A stretch of DNA of 50,811 nt from CAYMJV01 sp964390545 (GTDB lineage Bacteria; Desulfobacterota; BSN033; UBA1163): NCBI GenBank assembly GCA_964390545.1, contig CAYMJV010000009.1:1-50811 (forward strand), given 5' to 3'. A program made the translations under genes and the position numbers. Within the stretch, counting starts at the first letter, position 1. Each line of letters begins with the position of its first letter. Of the stretch, positions 10,250 to 19,580 are shown in pieces. The notes under the pieces were generated by a model, which was given only the letters and a program-made list of their open reading frames with translations, was not told the origin of the DNA and searched no databases.

Positions 10250-10524
10250 GGTTTAAAGCTGATCTTGCGTTATCTTATTGAAAAGTCTCTAACTTCCTGT
10301 TTTTATAAAACGGCAATTTCCAGCAACTGAGCTTAACCTAACTATCCGTTGCCCTGTATGGCGCGGGCAGGGACCCTCCGGCGAGAGGAGTCCCCTGATA
10401 CATTCCGATAGGAAAGGGGGTGGTGCCTGTCACGATAGACGGACAAGATTCTTCTAATCAAGGTTTTTTAAGAGAACGGTGACGGGAGTCAATTTCGAAC
10501 AACTAAATTTGGGAGGGGAAAATC
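10250..10524 (+). other. Long non-coding leader with hairpins
   Basis: No convincing gene lies in the 448 bases between smc and the binding-protein gene. The last 280 bases would be transcribed from the candidate promoter. They contain a hairpin around 10370-10394 (GGGA..CTCC / GGAG..TCCC arms with loop GGCGAGA) and a CCCC/GGGG pair flanking 10393-10420. I could not match this to a known riboswitch. Confidence 0.3.
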
Positions 10525-11751
10525 ATGAAAAAATTGTTCATTTTTGCAGTTATTTCAGGATTCATTTGTCTTGGATTGACAGTGACGGGTGGAGCTCAAC
10601 CCATAAAGGTGGGTGCGGTCATCAATCTCACGGGTCCATCATCCTCTTGGGGGCAATACCACGCAAAAGGTCACCAAGATTATTTTCGTTATGTCAACGA
10701 TGTAAAAGGGGGTGTTGGTGGTAGAAAAATCGATTTAAAAGTTCTTGACCATGCTTATAGAGTTCCTGAGTCAAATAAATTCGTCAAAATGTTATGTGAA
10801 GAGAAAGTGGATATGATTGCCACTTGGGATGCTGGCGCAGGTCTTCAAGCAAAGCCTATCATTCAGGAATATAAAATACCAACCATAAACTATTCAACAT
10901 TTCAAGGTTTAAACAATCCACCAAGAGATTACATGTATATCGCATTTGGAAGTTATATTTTGGACTCGTACGCGGTCATGGAGTATTTCCGATCTATTCA
11001 TACAGGAAAGGATGCTCCAAAGGTGGGTCTGTTAACTTCTAATAACTCCTATGGAAAAGCCGTTCATGACCCAAGCAAGGAGTATGCTGCTAAAAACAAT
11101 ATTAACATCGTAAGTATTGAAGCATTTCCCCCTGATGCCGTAGATCTAACCACTGAACTTCTTCGTCTGAAAGCAAAAGGGGCAGAATACATCTTCATGC
11201 AAATTCTTCCAGATAAGGTTTACGTGGCTCTAAAAGCAGCTGATAAAATTAATTATAATGTGCCTTTTATAGGGACATGGACATCCACAGACCCAGATTT
11301 CTTTAAACTTGGACAAGGTCTAATCCGCGATCGAGTTGCAATGCAATTCTGTGGTGTACTCCCAGCAGATAAAACGCCTAAAGGAGAGAAGATGCCCGGA
11401 ATCATGTTATTAGAGAAATTATGGGCGAAGTACAAGACCGTGGATTTCTTCGAAACCTCTTACTGGGAAGGTGTAGTGGTCGGCATGGTTATGGAGAGGG
11501 CCATGCATAGGGCTTCTGGGCTTTATGGAAAGATCAACGCAGAGACGATAAATAAGGCTATGGAAACCTTTAATAATGAAGACTTTGTTGGCCTCGTTCC
11601 CAATGTGACCTTCACCAAAGAGGATCATGGGGCTTCGTTCAAAGGAAGAATCGTGCACATTCATGAGAATATGACATATACGCCGATGACTAATTTCTTT
11701 ATTCCTGGAAAAGAGAAACCCAAGATTTTAAACGTACTAAAGGGGAAATAG
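10525..11751 (+). CDS. LIV-type ABC transporter substrate-binding protein
   Basis: This periplasmic protein captures a ligand and delivers it to the permease-ATPase complex encoded just downstream. The 408-residue product begins with a Sec signal peptide (MKKLFIFAVISGFICLGLTV), with probable cleavage near GGA-QP and no lipobox. It continues with the Peripla_BP_6 pattern IKVGAVINLTGPSSSWGQYH. The family covers branched-chain amino acids but also aromatic acids, amides and urea. With three acyl-CoA ligases and a benzoyl-CoA-reductase-like set next door, an aromatic or other organic acid is the likelier ligand; that is inference from context. A ribosome binding site (ggagggg) precedes the ATG. 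The next ATG follows the stop directly. Confidence 0.92.
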   Translation: MKKLFIFAVISGFICLGLTVTGGAQPIKVGAVINLTGPSSSWGQYHAKGHQDYFRYVNDVKGGVGGRKIDLKVLDHAYRVPESNKFVKMLCEEKVDMIATWDAGAGLQAKPIIQEYKIPTINYSTFQGLNNPPRDYMYIAFGSYILDSYAVMEYFRSIHTGKDAPKVGLLTSNNSYGKAVHDPSKEYAAKNNINIVSIEAFPPDAVDLTTELLRLKAKGAEYIFMQILPDKVYVALKAADKINYNVPFIGTWTSTDPDFFKLGQGLIRDRVAMQFCGVLPADKTPKGEKMPGIMLLEKLWAKYKTVDFFETSYWEGVVVGMVMERAMHRASGLYGKINAETINKAMETFNNEDFVGLVPNVTFTKEDHGASFKGRIVHIHENMTYTPMTNFFIPGKEKPKILNVLKGK

Positions 11752-12579
11752 ATGAAGGCATTCCGAGGACAACCCAGTGTCTTCGCCTCCACTCAGTCCG
11801 TCGACCGGCGGGCTGAGTTGGAGGTAAAGAAAATTTTTCTGAATTTTGGGGGTGTGATGGCACTCCACGATGTTGATCTCACTGTGCGCACAGGAGAGTT
11901 TGTCAGTGTGATTGGTCCCAACGGGGCAGGCAAAACGAGCCTGCTCAACTGTATTACAGGGTATTATCACCCCCAAAAAGGTCAGATTGTGTTCAATGGA
12001 GAAGAGATCACAGGTCACCATCCCCATGAGATCACAAAGAAGGGGATCGGGAGGACCTATCAGAATATCGAACTCTTTCCGGGTGTAACAGTACTAGCCA
12101 ACATGCTACTGGCAAGACATCTTTACTGCGACTATGGCATTGGTAAAGCGGCTCTCTTTTCCTCATCCGTCCGGAAAAAGGAGGTCTATCACCGTCAGGT
12201 CCTGGAGGAACTTATCGACTTCCTGGAAATGCAACCCATTCGTAAGAAACCGGTCGGGTCCTTGCCTTACGGGATGCGGAAGAGGGTTGAGCTGGGCCGC
12301 GCCCTTGCCTTGGAGCCGAAGTTATTGGTGCTTGATGAGCCCTTTGCTGGGATGACTCTTGAGGAAAAGGAGGATATGGTCCGCTTCTTACTGGAGTTAA
12401 ACTCCGGATGGGGACAGACTATCATCCTGGTTGAACATGATATGTCCGTTGTGATGAGCATCTCACAACGGATTATGGTTTTAAATTTCGGGGAGAGGAT
12501 TGCAGAAGGTACCCCGGAGGTCATTCAAAATCATCCCGAGGTCATCAAGGCCTATCTGGGTGACACAACCAAGTTTTAA
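11752..12579 (+). CDS. LIV-type ABC transporter ATP-binding protein (LivG-like)
   Basis: This is the first of two cytoplasmic ATPases that power the transporter. The 275-residue product has Walker A GPNGAGKTS near residue 63, a Q-loop region (GIGRTYQNIELF), an ABC signature reading SLPYGMRKRVELGRAL rather than the strict LSGGQ, and Walker B LLVLDEPFAGM followed by the H-loop ILVEHDMSVV. The YG signature variant is common in LivG proteins. The gene begins on the base after the binding-protein stop, so the two are tightly coupled. The N-terminal 25 residues before VKKIFLNFGGVMALHDV are longer than usual. Confidence 0.92.
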   Translation: MKAFRGQPSVFASTQSVDRRAELEVKKIFLNFGGVMALHDVDLTVRTGEFVSVIGPNGAGKTSLLNCITGYYHPQKGQIVFNGEEITGHHPHEITKKGIGRTYQNIELFPGVTVLANMLLARHLYCDYGIGKAALFSSSVRKKEVYHRQVLEELIDFLEMQPIRKKPVGSLPYGMRKRVELGRALALEPKLLVLDEPFAGMTLEEKEDMVRFLLELNSGWGQTIILVEHDMSVVMSISQRIMVLNFGERIAEGTPEVIQNHPEVIKAYLGDTTKF

Positions 12580-12620
12580 TCCCCCCAACCCCCTCTTTAC
12601 GAAGGGGGGTTAGAGGGATT
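12578..12620. repeat. Palindromic intergenic repeat overlapping the livG-like stop
   Basis: AATCCCCCCAACCCCCTC and its near-complement GGGGGGTTAGAGGGATT flank a short loop. The element starts inside the stop codon of the preceding gene. It is the same family as 4921-4989 and may act as a terminator or mRNA end. Confidence 0.7.
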
Positions 12621-12730
12621 AGTGGAATGTTGGAACATTGGAATGATGGATGGGGGGAAATAATTTCTTAGGAGCTTTTAGTATTAACCCAATATTGATG
12701 GTCTCGTAAAAGGTTTGAAAAGGCTATCTT

Positions 12731-12836
12731 TTGTCATTCCTGCCCCGTATCAAGTACGGGGTAAACTCCAGCAGGAATCCAGTCTTTTTAGGTGTTTGGA
12801 ATTCTTCTGGATTCCCGTTTTCACGGGAATGACAAT
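12731..12836. repeat. Intergenic inverted repeat (GTCATTCC...GGAATGAC)
   Basis: The element begins TTGTCATTCCTGCCCCGTAT and ends with CCCGTTTTCACGGGAATGACAA, so the termini are inverted copies. Internal short palindromes (CCCCGTATCAAGTACGGGG) are visible. No coding potential was seen. It resembles the MITE-like or REP-like units widespread in environmental genomes. Confidence 0.65.
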
Positions 12837-12891
12837 TTTTTACGAATTCACCATTCTTCCATCATCGTTATCGAAGCGGAGCTGAATCTGT

Positions 12892-14838
12892 ATGGAAGTT
12901 GAAAAAACAAAGCGATACGACCAAGAAATTTTATCATCCTTAACCCAATATACACTTCCTCAGATATTATTCAAACAGGCTGAACAATTAGGTCAGGAGA
13001 AGATTGCGATTCGGGAGAAGATGTATGGCATATGGCTGGCCTATAGTTGGGAGGATTATCTCCGTTATACGAAACATGCGGCTTTAGGGTTTATTGCCCT
13101 TGGTCTTAAACGGGGTGAAAATATTGGGATTATCACTGACAACCACCCCGAATGGTTGTTCAGTGAAATGGGAGCTCAAGCTATTGGTGCCATTACGGTG
13201 AACTTGTTTACCTCGTCGATCGCCAAAGAGCTGACAACGATGCTGAATCGTATCCAGGCAACTTATGTGGTCGCCCAGGATCAGGAGCAGGTGGACAAGC
13301 TCTTGGAGATGAAGGAACAACTCTCCCATGTGCGGAAAGTCATTTATGTTGACCCAACGGGCATGAGGACCTATGTCAATAACCCATGGTTGATGAGCTT
13401 TAAAGAACTCCTGGATCTAGGTGCCAAGGTAGATAAAGAGCAACCCAATCGGTTTGAGGAGGAGTTAAAGAAGGGAAAGCCGGATGAGGTGGCTTTAATG
13501 ATCATGACCTCCGGAACGACGGGGATACCCAAATTGGCGATGATCTCCCATCGAAGTTTCACTGAAATTGCCAGGAAATGGGTTGAGACCGCCCCTATTG
13601 GCGTGGGTGATAATTGGATTTCGATCACCCCAACGGCATGGATTGTAGACCAGATGTGGGGGATGGGTGTGTCACCGCTAACGGGGATGGCCATGAATTT
13701 CCCCGAGACATTGGAGACCCAGGCAGAAGATTTTCGCGAAATTGGACCCGTGGTCATTATCACTTCTTCACGTTTCTGGGAGGACCTGGCCTCCAAGATC
13801 AGGGTGAAAATTGCCGATGCTGGCTTTATCAAACGTAAGCTTTTTGCTTTGGGGGAAAAGATTGGAGGAGCGGTTGTCGATCGAGAAGCCAAGAAGGAAC
13901 TGGTTCCCACCTACTTACAACTCCTTCATAAAATATTCGCCAGAATCGTCTATCGCCCACTCCTCGATCGGGTGGGTTGTGGACAAATTCGAGCTGCCAT
14001 CACAGGAGGTCATCCCATCAGCCCGGATGTTATTCGGTTCTTTCGTGCAAAAGGGTTAAATCTCAAGCATGCCTATGGTCTTACTGAGGGCGGAGGAGTC
14101 TTTCAGGTTCAGCCCGATAAAGAGGTGAAGCCAGAGACGGTTGGGAAACCCCTGCCAAGAACGGAGATAAAGATTGCAGAAGACCAGGAAGTCCTCGTAA
14201 AAACGCCCTCCTGCTTTGTCGGTTATTATGAAGACCCGGAGGCGACGCAGAAGGCGTTGAGAAATGGCTGGCTTCATACGGGTGATGCAGGCTATATCGA
14301 TGATGACGGTCATTTGCTGATCATTGGTCGCAAAGAAGAGATCATGCGCACGAAAGGGGGCGACGCCATTTCTTCAGACTTTATCGAAACGCGGCTAAAA
14401 TTCAGTCCTTATATCAAGGAAGCAGTGGTCTGGGGCGAAGGCCGTGACTATATTACGGGCTTTATCAACATAGACTTTGGAAATGTGGGCAACTGGGCAG
14501 AGGATCGAATGATTCCCTATACGACTTACACGGATCTTTCCCAGCAGCCTCCAGTTGAAGAATTGATTCTTGGAGAAGTCCGTCATGTGAATACCCAATT
14601 GCCAAAACCGATGAGGCTTCACAAGATCATTTTGCTGTATAAACTTCTTGACGCAGACGACGAAGAACTGACCAGAACAGGGAAGGTCCGGAGAAAATTT
14701 GTTTACGAACAATACATCAAGTTGATTGAGGCGATGTATAGCGATCAGCAAGAATTAGAGGTTAGAGGCAAAGTGCGCTACCGCGACGGCCAGGTTGGCA
14801 CCATTGAGACAAAAGTGAAGATTCTAACGGTGGAATAA
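12892..14838 (+). CDS. AMP-forming long-chain-type acyl-CoA ligase
   Basis: The enzyme would activate a carboxylic acid to its CoA thioester through an acyl-adenylate. The 648-residue protein is of the FAA1-like large type. The P-loop motif MTSGTTGIPKLAM lies near residues 205-217. The A5-type motif AYGLTEGGG is near residue 395. The adenylate-binding segment GWLHTGDAGYIDDDGHLLIIG is near residue 460. The hinge motif GRKEEIMRTKGGD and a long C-terminal domain containing TRTGKVRRKFV follow, the last lysine region being where the catalytic Lys would be expected. The substrate is not predictable from sequence alone. Its place between transporter genes suggests that it acts on the imported acid. 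Confidence 0.9.
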   Translation: MEVEKTKRYDQEILSSLTQYTLPQILFKQAEQLGQEKIAIREKMYGIWLAYSWEDYLRYTKHAALGFIALGLKRGENIGIITDNHPEWLFSEMGAQAIGAITVNLFTSSIAKELTTMLNRIQATYVVAQDQEQVDKLLEMKEQLSHVRKVIYVDPTGMRTYVNNPWLMSFKELLDLGAKVDKEQPNRFEEELKKGKPDEVALMIMTSGTTGIPKLAMISHRSFTEIARKWVETAPIGVGDNWISITPTAWIVDQMWGMGVSPLTGMAMNFPETLETQAEDFREIGPVVIITSSRFWEDLASKIRVKIADAGFIKRKLFALGEKIGGAVVDREAKKELVPTYLQLLHKIFARIVYRPLLDRVGCGQIRAAITGGHPISPDVIRFFRAKGLNLKHAYGLTEGGGVFQVQPDKEVKPETVGKPLPRTEIKIAEDQEVLVKTPSCFVGYYEDPEATQKALRNGWLHTGDAGYIDDDGHLLIIGRKEEIMRTKGGDAISSDFIETRLKFSPYIKEAVVWGEGRDYITGFINIDFGNVGNWAEDRMIPYTTYTDLSQQPPVEELILGEVRHVNTQLPKPMRLHKIILLYKLLDADDEELTRTGKVRRKFVYEQYIKLIEAMYSDQQELEVRGKVRYRDGQVGTIETKVKILTVE

Positions 14839-14900
14839 AGTCCCCATTGCAAAATAGAAATTGCAGATCTTGCAGGTTGCTGAAAAATCCCGGTAGTGTA

Positions 14901-14979
14901 TCATTCTGAGGAGCTGAAGGCGACGAAGAATCTCGTAGTTTATCGATTGATTATAGATTCTTCGCTTTGCTTAGAATGA
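14901..14979. repeat. Intergenic inverted repeat (TCATTCTGAG...)
   Basis: TCATTCTGAGGAGCTGAAGG at the left and AGATTCTTCGCTTTGCTTAGAATGA at the right are inverted relatives, with GAAGAATCT pairing AGATTCTTC. This is a common dispersed intergenic element type. No gene was seen in 14839-15067. Confidence 0.65.
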
Positions 14980-15067
14980 CAAGGAAAGAGGCTTTTTTGC
15001 AATCTGTCAAAAGGTAAATTTTTCATTTTGCAATTTTCAATGATCTTTAGCCGGGAGGTTCTCTTTT

Positions 15068-15946
15068 ATGGAATTTTTTCTTCAACTCTTTTTTCAGGGG
15101 TTATCAATCGGATTTCTATACGCGCTCGCGGCTTTAGGCTTTGTCATGATTTTTAAGTCGTCGAGTGTCCTGAATTTTGCCCATGGTGACTTACTGGCCA
15201 TCGGAGCATTTATTTTCTTGGTTTTTTGTGTATGGCTCAAGCTACCTATCTGGATGGCTTTTCTGCTGACACTTATTGGAAGCTTTACTCTGGGGTTTAT
15301 CATTGAGCGGCTTTTTCTGCGTCCCTTGATTGGTGAAGCGTTGATTGAGGTCATTATGCTGACGGTAGGACTGGCCGCCATATTTAAGGGATTGATGCTC
15401 TTTATCTTTGGCGGAAATATATTTAACTATCCGGACTTTCTGCCCAAGAATCTTTCCCTTCAATGGGGGGCCATTCATATTGCTCCGGTCTATATGGCCT
15501 CCTTTATTATAGGGTTGATTTTCCTGTCGATCTTCGGATTCTTTTTCAAATATTCCTCTCAAGGGATTTATATGAGATCCGTGGCGGATAATCAGCCTGC
15601 TGCCCTTTCCTTAGGTGTTCACGTGAGAAGGGTTTTTGCCCTCTCATGGGCGATTGCTGCTCTGGTCTGTGCGATCAGTGGGATTATTCTTGGAATTATG
15701 AGTGGAATCAATGTCCACAACCTCAGCCACATGGGCCTCAAGGTCTTTCCAGTGGTTATCCTGGGAGGGCTGGAAAGCATTGGGGGAGCCATTATTGGCG
15801 GGCTCATCATCGGACTACTCGAGACCTTTACAGGTGGATATGTCTCCACGTCCCTTAAGGAAGTGGTGCCTTATATTGTTCTTGTTCTAATTTTATTAGT
15901 GAAACCCTATGGGTTATTTGGTTTGGTAGAAATTGAGCGGGTGTAG
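15068..15946 (+). CDS. LIV-type ABC transporter permease (LivH-like)
   Basis: This integral inner-membrane permease forms half of the translocation channel. The 292-residue product has about eight hydrophobic segments. The diagnostic early motif LYALAALGFVMIFKSSSVLNFAHGDLLAIGAF is characteristic of LivH, and the C-terminal VVILGGLESIGGAIIGGLIIG matches the ATPase-contacting loop of the family. A ribosome binding site (gggagg) precedes the ATG. The partner permease follows after a repeat-filled gap of 150 bases. Confidence 0.92.
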   Translation: MEFFLQLFFQGLSIGFLYALAALGFVMIFKSSSVLNFAHGDLLAIGAFIFLVFCVWLKLPIWMAFLLTLIGSFTLGFIIERLFLRPLIGEALIEVIMLTVGLAAIFKGLMLFIFGGNIFNYPDFLPKNLSLQWGAIHIAPVYMASFIIGLIFLSIFGFFFKYSSQGIYMRSVADNQPAALSLGVHVRRVFALSWAIAALVCAISGIILGIMSGINVHNLSHMGLKVFPVVILGGLESIGGAIIGGLIIGLLETFTGGYVSTSLKEVVPYIVLVLILLVKPYGLFGLVEIERV

Positions 15947-15952
15947 TCGATA

Positions 15953-16048
15953 AAATCCCTCCCAACCTCCCTTTACCAAAGGGAGGGGTCATAATTCGCC
16001 CTTTTTAAAGCCTGCCTGCCGGCAGGCAGGGGGGACCAAAGGGGGATT
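15953..16048. repeat. Compound palindromic intergenic repeat
   Basis: AAATCCCTCCCAACCTCCC and a nested CTCCCTTTACCAAAGGGAG hairpin are followed by a perfect palindrome CCTGCCTGCCGGCAGGCAGG (16011-16030) and a GGGGGATT end. It fills the gap between the two permease genes and belongs to the same family as 4921-4989. Confidence 0.75.
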
Positions 16049-16096
16049 AGAATTTGTAGCGCTCTCATTCATTGGGGGCGATAAGAGGTTAGGAGA

Positions 16097-17167
16097 ATGC
16101 GGAAGCTGAAATTACATCCCTGTGGAAAATTTAATGAACGGTACGAAGAAGAACTGACGATCTTTGCAACAGATTTTGGTAGGCTGTGGATGTGGATTGG
16201 ACTATTTCTCCTTTTTGCAGTAGTTCCCTTCATCAGCAGTCATTATCTTCTGTATGTGATTAACCACATTGGAATCGCAGCCATTGCGGCTATTGGCCTT
16301 AACATCCTTATTGGATTTACTGGTCAGATCTCCCTGGGACATGGAGCCTTTTTCGGGGTAGGGGCTTACTCCGCTGCCATACTCGCCACCGCTGTAGGTT
16401 TTCCTTTCTGGCTTTCTGTTCCTGCAGCGGGAGTCATTACCGCATTGGTGGGCATCGTTTTTGGAATCCCATCAGTTCGTCTCAAACACCTTTATTTGAC
16501 GATCGCGACATTAGCAGGTCAGTTCATTATTCAATACCTCCTCTTGAATTGGGAAAGTCTTACCAAAGGAGCTGATGGTATCTTCCTCCCTCGCGCCACG
16601 CTCTTTGGGGTCGATGTTAAGGGGGATCGATCATTTTTTTATGTGATATTTATCTGCTTTACGATCATGACTTGGATGGCGGTCAACCTTATTCGTACAA
16701 GGTATGGTCGTGCCTTTATTGCCATCCGTGATAATGACAGGGCTGCGGAAGGGATGGGCATTCCGATCTTTCGTTATAAACTCCTTTCTTTCGCCATCAG
16801 TTCTTTCTATGCCGGATTTGCCGGAGGCCTGGCAGCCTATTATATCGGCAGTATCACGCCAGAACCCTATACTCTCTTCCTCTCTATAGAATATATTGCG
16901 ATGATTATCATCGGGGGTCTGGGAAGTATTCCGGGGGCTGTATTTGGTGCCATTTTCATCACCCTTTTAAATGAAATACTGAGCCAAGCAACAGGGTTCT
17001 TTATGAATATCGGCGCACTTACAAAGATTGCCCTTACGATCGCCCCTCTTCGTGAGTTCATCTTTGGGTTGGCCATCGTACTCTTTATTATTTTCGAACC
17101 AAAAGGTTTAGCAGAGGTGTGGCGCATCATCCGGTCCGGTTTTAGGCTATGGCCATTTTCTTATTAG
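16097..17167 (+). CDS. LIV-type ABC transporter permease (LivM-like)
   Basis: This is the second transmembrane channel subunit. The 356-residue protein has a cytoplasmic N-terminus of about 35 residues and then eight or more hydrophobic helices. The family landmark GLNILIGFTGQISLGHGAFFGVGAYSAAI lies near residue 75. The EAA-like loop AIRDNDRAAEGMGI and the GGLGSIPGAVFGAIF segment near the end contact the ATPases. The start ATG follows ggttaggag. The downstream ATPase gene begins after an 83-base gap filled by a repeat. Confidence 0.92.
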   Translation: MRKLKLHPCGKFNERYEEELTIFATDFGRLWMWIGLFLLFAVVPFISSHYLLYVINHIGIAAIAAIGLNILIGFTGQISLGHGAFFGVGAYSAAILATAVGFPFWLSVPAAGVITALVGIVFGIPSVRLKHLYLTIATLAGQFIIQYLLLNWESLTKGADGIFLPRATLFGVDVKGDRSFFYVIFICFTIMTWMAVNLIRTRYGRAFIAIRDNDRAAEGMGIPIFRYKLLSFAISSFYAGFAGGLAAYYIGSITPEPYTLFLSIEYIAMIIIGGLGSIPGAVFGAIFITLLNEILSQATGFFMNIGALTKIALTIAPLREFIFGLAIVLFIIFEPKGLAEVWRIIRSGFRLWPFSY

Positions 17168-17186
17168 GAATGATTACACAGAGCCT

Positions 17187-17235
17187 CTCACCCTCCCCTC
17201 TCCCCCGGAAGCGGGGGAGAGGGATGGGGTGAGGG
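17187..17235. repeat. G/C-rich palindromic repeat (CTCACCC...GGGTGAG)
   Basis: CTCACCCTCCCCTCTCCCCC and GGGGGAGAGGGATGGGGTGAG are near-perfect inverted arms around GGAAGC. The element sits immediately upstream of the LivF-like start. Relatives are at 39251-39318 and 48893-48945. Confidence 0.75.
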
Positions 17236-17250
17236 GGTGCCGAGGAAGTT

Positions 17251-18054
17251 ATGGAAGACAATGTAATACTTCAACTCAATAATATCAGCGTCGTATACTC
17301 GGATGTCATCCAGGTGCTCAAAGGAGTATCCCTGGTCATTAGAAAGAACCAGATTGTATCATTGCTCGGCAGCAACGGCGCAGGGAAGACGACGACGTTG
17401 AAGGCTATTTCTGGGTTGCTGAAACCTGAGAATGGCAGGGTGACCGAGGGCTCGATCGTTTATGAAGGCCATTCGATTCACAACTCATCTCCCGAAACCA
17501 TTACCCGTCTGGGAATTATTCAGGTCTTGGAAGGCCGCCAACCCTTCAAGTACCTGACCGTTGAAGAAAATCTCAGGGTAGGAACAGCCACCCGATGGGG
17601 GAAGCCCTATAAGAAAGATCTCGAATTGGTATACCGTTACTTTCAGCCATTGCTGACCCGAAAAAATAGATTGGCCGGATACTGCAGTGGGGGTGAGCTG
17701 CAGATGCTCGTCATGGGCCGTGCCTTGATGGCCCATCCTGGACTATTATTGTTGGATGAACCTTCATTGGGTTTAGCACCCTTTCTGGTCAAAGAGATTT
17801 TTGAGATCGTGAAAAGGATCAACGAGGAGCAGGAAACAACCATTATGTTGGTGGAACAGAATGCCAACATGGCTCTCCTGATCGCACACTATGGGTATGT
17901 GATGGAGAATGGGAAAATCATGATGGAAGACGCCGCCACCAACCTAAGGGAAAATCCGGATGTCAAAGAATTTTATCTGGGCACAGCATCCTCAGGTGCC
18001 CTCAAATCATATAAAGACGTGAAGTCCTACAAACGGCGGAAACGCTGGCTATAA
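17251..18054 (+). CDS. LIV-type ABC transporter ATP-binding protein (LivF-like)
   Basis: This second ATPase pairs with the LivG-like subunit. The 267-residue product has Walker A GSNGAGKTTT near residue 40, the LivF-typical ILQVLEGRQPF-like Q-loop region, signature YCSGGELQMLVMGRALM and Walker B LLLLDEPSLGLAP, then LVEQNANMAL containing the switch region. The C-terminal 25 residues are lysine- and serine-rich and extend beyond typical LivF. The gene completes a five-component transporter set (binding protein, two ATPases, two permeases) split by ligase genes and repeats. Confidence 0.92.
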   Translation: MEDNVILQLNNISVVYSDVIQVLKGVSLVIRKNQIVSLLGSNGAGKTTTLKAISGLLKPENGRVTEGSIVYEGHSIHNSSPETITRLGIIQVLEGRQPFKYLTVEENLRVGTATRWGKPYKKDLELVYRYFQPLLTRKNRLAGYCSGGELQMLVMGRALMAHPGLLLLDEPSLGLAPFLVKEIFEIVKRINEEQETTIMLVEQNANMALLIAHYGYVMENGKIMMEDAATNLRENPDVKEFYLGTASSGALKSYKDVKSYKRRKRWL

Positions 18055-18104
18055 CCCCCCCACCTCCCCTCCCCCTCAGAGGGGGGAGGGTAAGGGAGGG
18101 GGTG
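18055..18104. repeat. G/C-rich palindromic repeat
   Basis: CCCCCCACCTCCCCTCCCCC and GGGGGGAGGGTAAGGGAGGGGG are inverted arms around TCAGA. The element directly follows the LivF-like stop and leads into the next gene's ribosome binding site. Confidence 0.7.
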
Positions 18105-18122
18105 ATTAGTAAGGGGGGAGAC

Positions 18123-19388
18123 ATGGTAGCCAAGAAAGAATCCCGTTTCTTTGATGCGAAAGAAAATATGGCTCTGTCGAAGAGGCAGGCGTATTATAAC
18201 CAGAGCCTGGTTAAGATGGTTCGTCTGGGATATCAGAAATCCCCAACGGTCAAAAAGATTTTCGATGAACGAAACCTCAAGCCTTCAGAGATAAAATCGG
18301 TCAAAGATCTGGAGAAACTACCTGTCATCTCCAGAGAGCAACTTGTCAAACTTGAAATGGAAAACCCTCCTTATGCGGGACTCTGTGCAAAGGATATGGA
18401 GACAGATCGAATCTTTACTTCTCCTGGACCTGTGTATGAACCTCACCTTACAGAGAAAGATCCAATCTGGGGCAGGGGCTATTATGCAGCAGGCTTTAGA
18501 AAGGGGGATATTGTCCTCAACGCTTTTTCTTATCACATGGTTGCTGCGGGTTTGACCTTTCACAGTGGTCTAAGAAGGGTTGGTGCGACTGTCATCCCCT
18601 CGGGTGCTTCCACTACAGAAAACCAGATTCAGCTCATTCGTGATCTGGGCGCAACAGGGTATACAGGTACTCCCAGCTTTCTGATGGGCATCATCAAGAA
18701 AGCAGAGGAAATGGGTTACAAATTTAAGGACCAATTCAAGATAAGAAGGGCGAGTTTTGTGGCCGAACCGCTTCAGCCTTCCTTGAGAGAGAGATTCGAA
18801 AAGGAATATGCCATCGATACGTATCAGATGTACGGAGCGACGGAAGTTGGGGATATCGCCTACGAGTGCAGTCAAAAGAATGGATGGCATATCTGTGAAG
18901 AGGCCATTGTTGAGATCGTGGATCCTTCCACGGGTAAACAGCTGGGTCCCGGAGAATTAGGTGAAGTAGTGGTCACCCGGCTGAATCCTATTTTCTTCCT
19001 CTTTCGGTTTGGAACGGGGGATCTCTCCAAATTTGTGAAAGATCGCTGTCCGTGTGGTCGAACCTCCTTCCGCATGATGGGTATTTCAGGAAGGGTTGGC
19101 GAAGCCACCAAAGTAAGAGGAATGTTTATTGCCCCCAGTCAGTTGAAACTCGTATCTTCCAGATTTGGTGATCTCAGACTTCAGGCTGTCGTGGACCGCT
19201 TGGAATTTAAAGATTATTTAACCCTAAAGGTAGAGGCGGGGCCAGAAGATCGAGCCAGACTTGAGAGAGAATTTGAAAACGTTTTCAAGGAGATATGCAC
19301 GGTCAAGATTGACAAGCTGGAGTTGATCGATAAAGGAACCCTGACAGATAAAGATAGTTTGATCCTCGATCGGCGCACGTGGAAATAG
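18123..19388 (+). CDS. Phenylacetate-CoA ligase family protein (PaaK-like)
   Basis: PaaK-type enzymes adenylate aromatic acids such as phenylacetate and transfer them to CoA. The ATG at 18123 is preferred to an in-frame GTG at 18102 because a strong ribosome binding site (aaggggggag) lies just before it; this gives 421 residues, normal for the family. Visible landmarks are LPVISREQLVKLE, FTSPGPVYEP in place of the usual glycine-rich SSGTTG-type loop, MYGATEVGDIAYEC near residue 240 and a C-terminal domain with GRVGEATKVRGMFIAPSQ. The cysteine set CSQK...CPCGRTSF resembles the zinc-ribbon-like cluster seen in some members. The altered P-loop makes the exact reaction uncertain. Confidence 0.88.
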   Translation: MVAKKESRFFDAKENMALSKRQAYYNQSLVKMVRLGYQKSPTVKKIFDERNLKPSEIKSVKDLEKLPVISREQLVKLEMENPPYAGLCAKDMETDRIFTSPGPVYEPHLTEKDPIWGRGYYAAGFRKGDIVLNAFSYHMVAAGLTFHSGLRRVGATVIPSGASTTENQIQLIRDLGATGYTGTPSFLMGIIKKAEEMGYKFKDQFKIRRASFVAEPLQPSLRERFEKEYAIDTYQMYGATEVGDIAYECSQKNGWHICEEAIVEIVDPSTGKQLGPGELGEVVVTRLNPIFFLFRFGTGDLSKFVKDRCPCGRTSFRMMGISGRVGEATKVRGMFIAPSQLKLVSSRFGDLRLQAVVDRLEFKDYLTLKVEAGPEDRARLEREFENVFKEICTVKIDKLELIDKGTLTDKDSLILDRRTWK

Positions 19389-19423
19389 AAAATCGGAATG
19401 ATGGAATAATGGGTAATAGAAAA

Positions 19424-19446
19424 TCCGTAGGGGCGGCTCTCAGCGG
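19424..19446. repeat. Short hairpin in the PaaK-acyl-CoA synthetase gap
   Basis: GGGCGGC and GCCGCCC form a 7-base-pair stem (within GTAGGGGCGGCTCTCAGCGG...). The 192-base gap otherwise holds no gene. There is no following T-run, so termination is not supported. Confidence 0.5.
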
Positions 19447-19580
19447 CCGCCCGTTTCAGCTGAATTTTGGTAGTTCGGGCAGGAATCCTTGGAGGCACTC
19501 CCCTACTTAGCTTGCAGGTTGGGCATTTTCTCAATGTAACCCATCATTCCATTACTCCAAAATTATTTGAGGGGGATTTT

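Noticed and set aside
10479..10724. Frame of 81 codons overlapping the start of the binding-protein gene
   Set aside because: It is in a different frame from the clear signal peptide and binding-protein gene and shows no family features.
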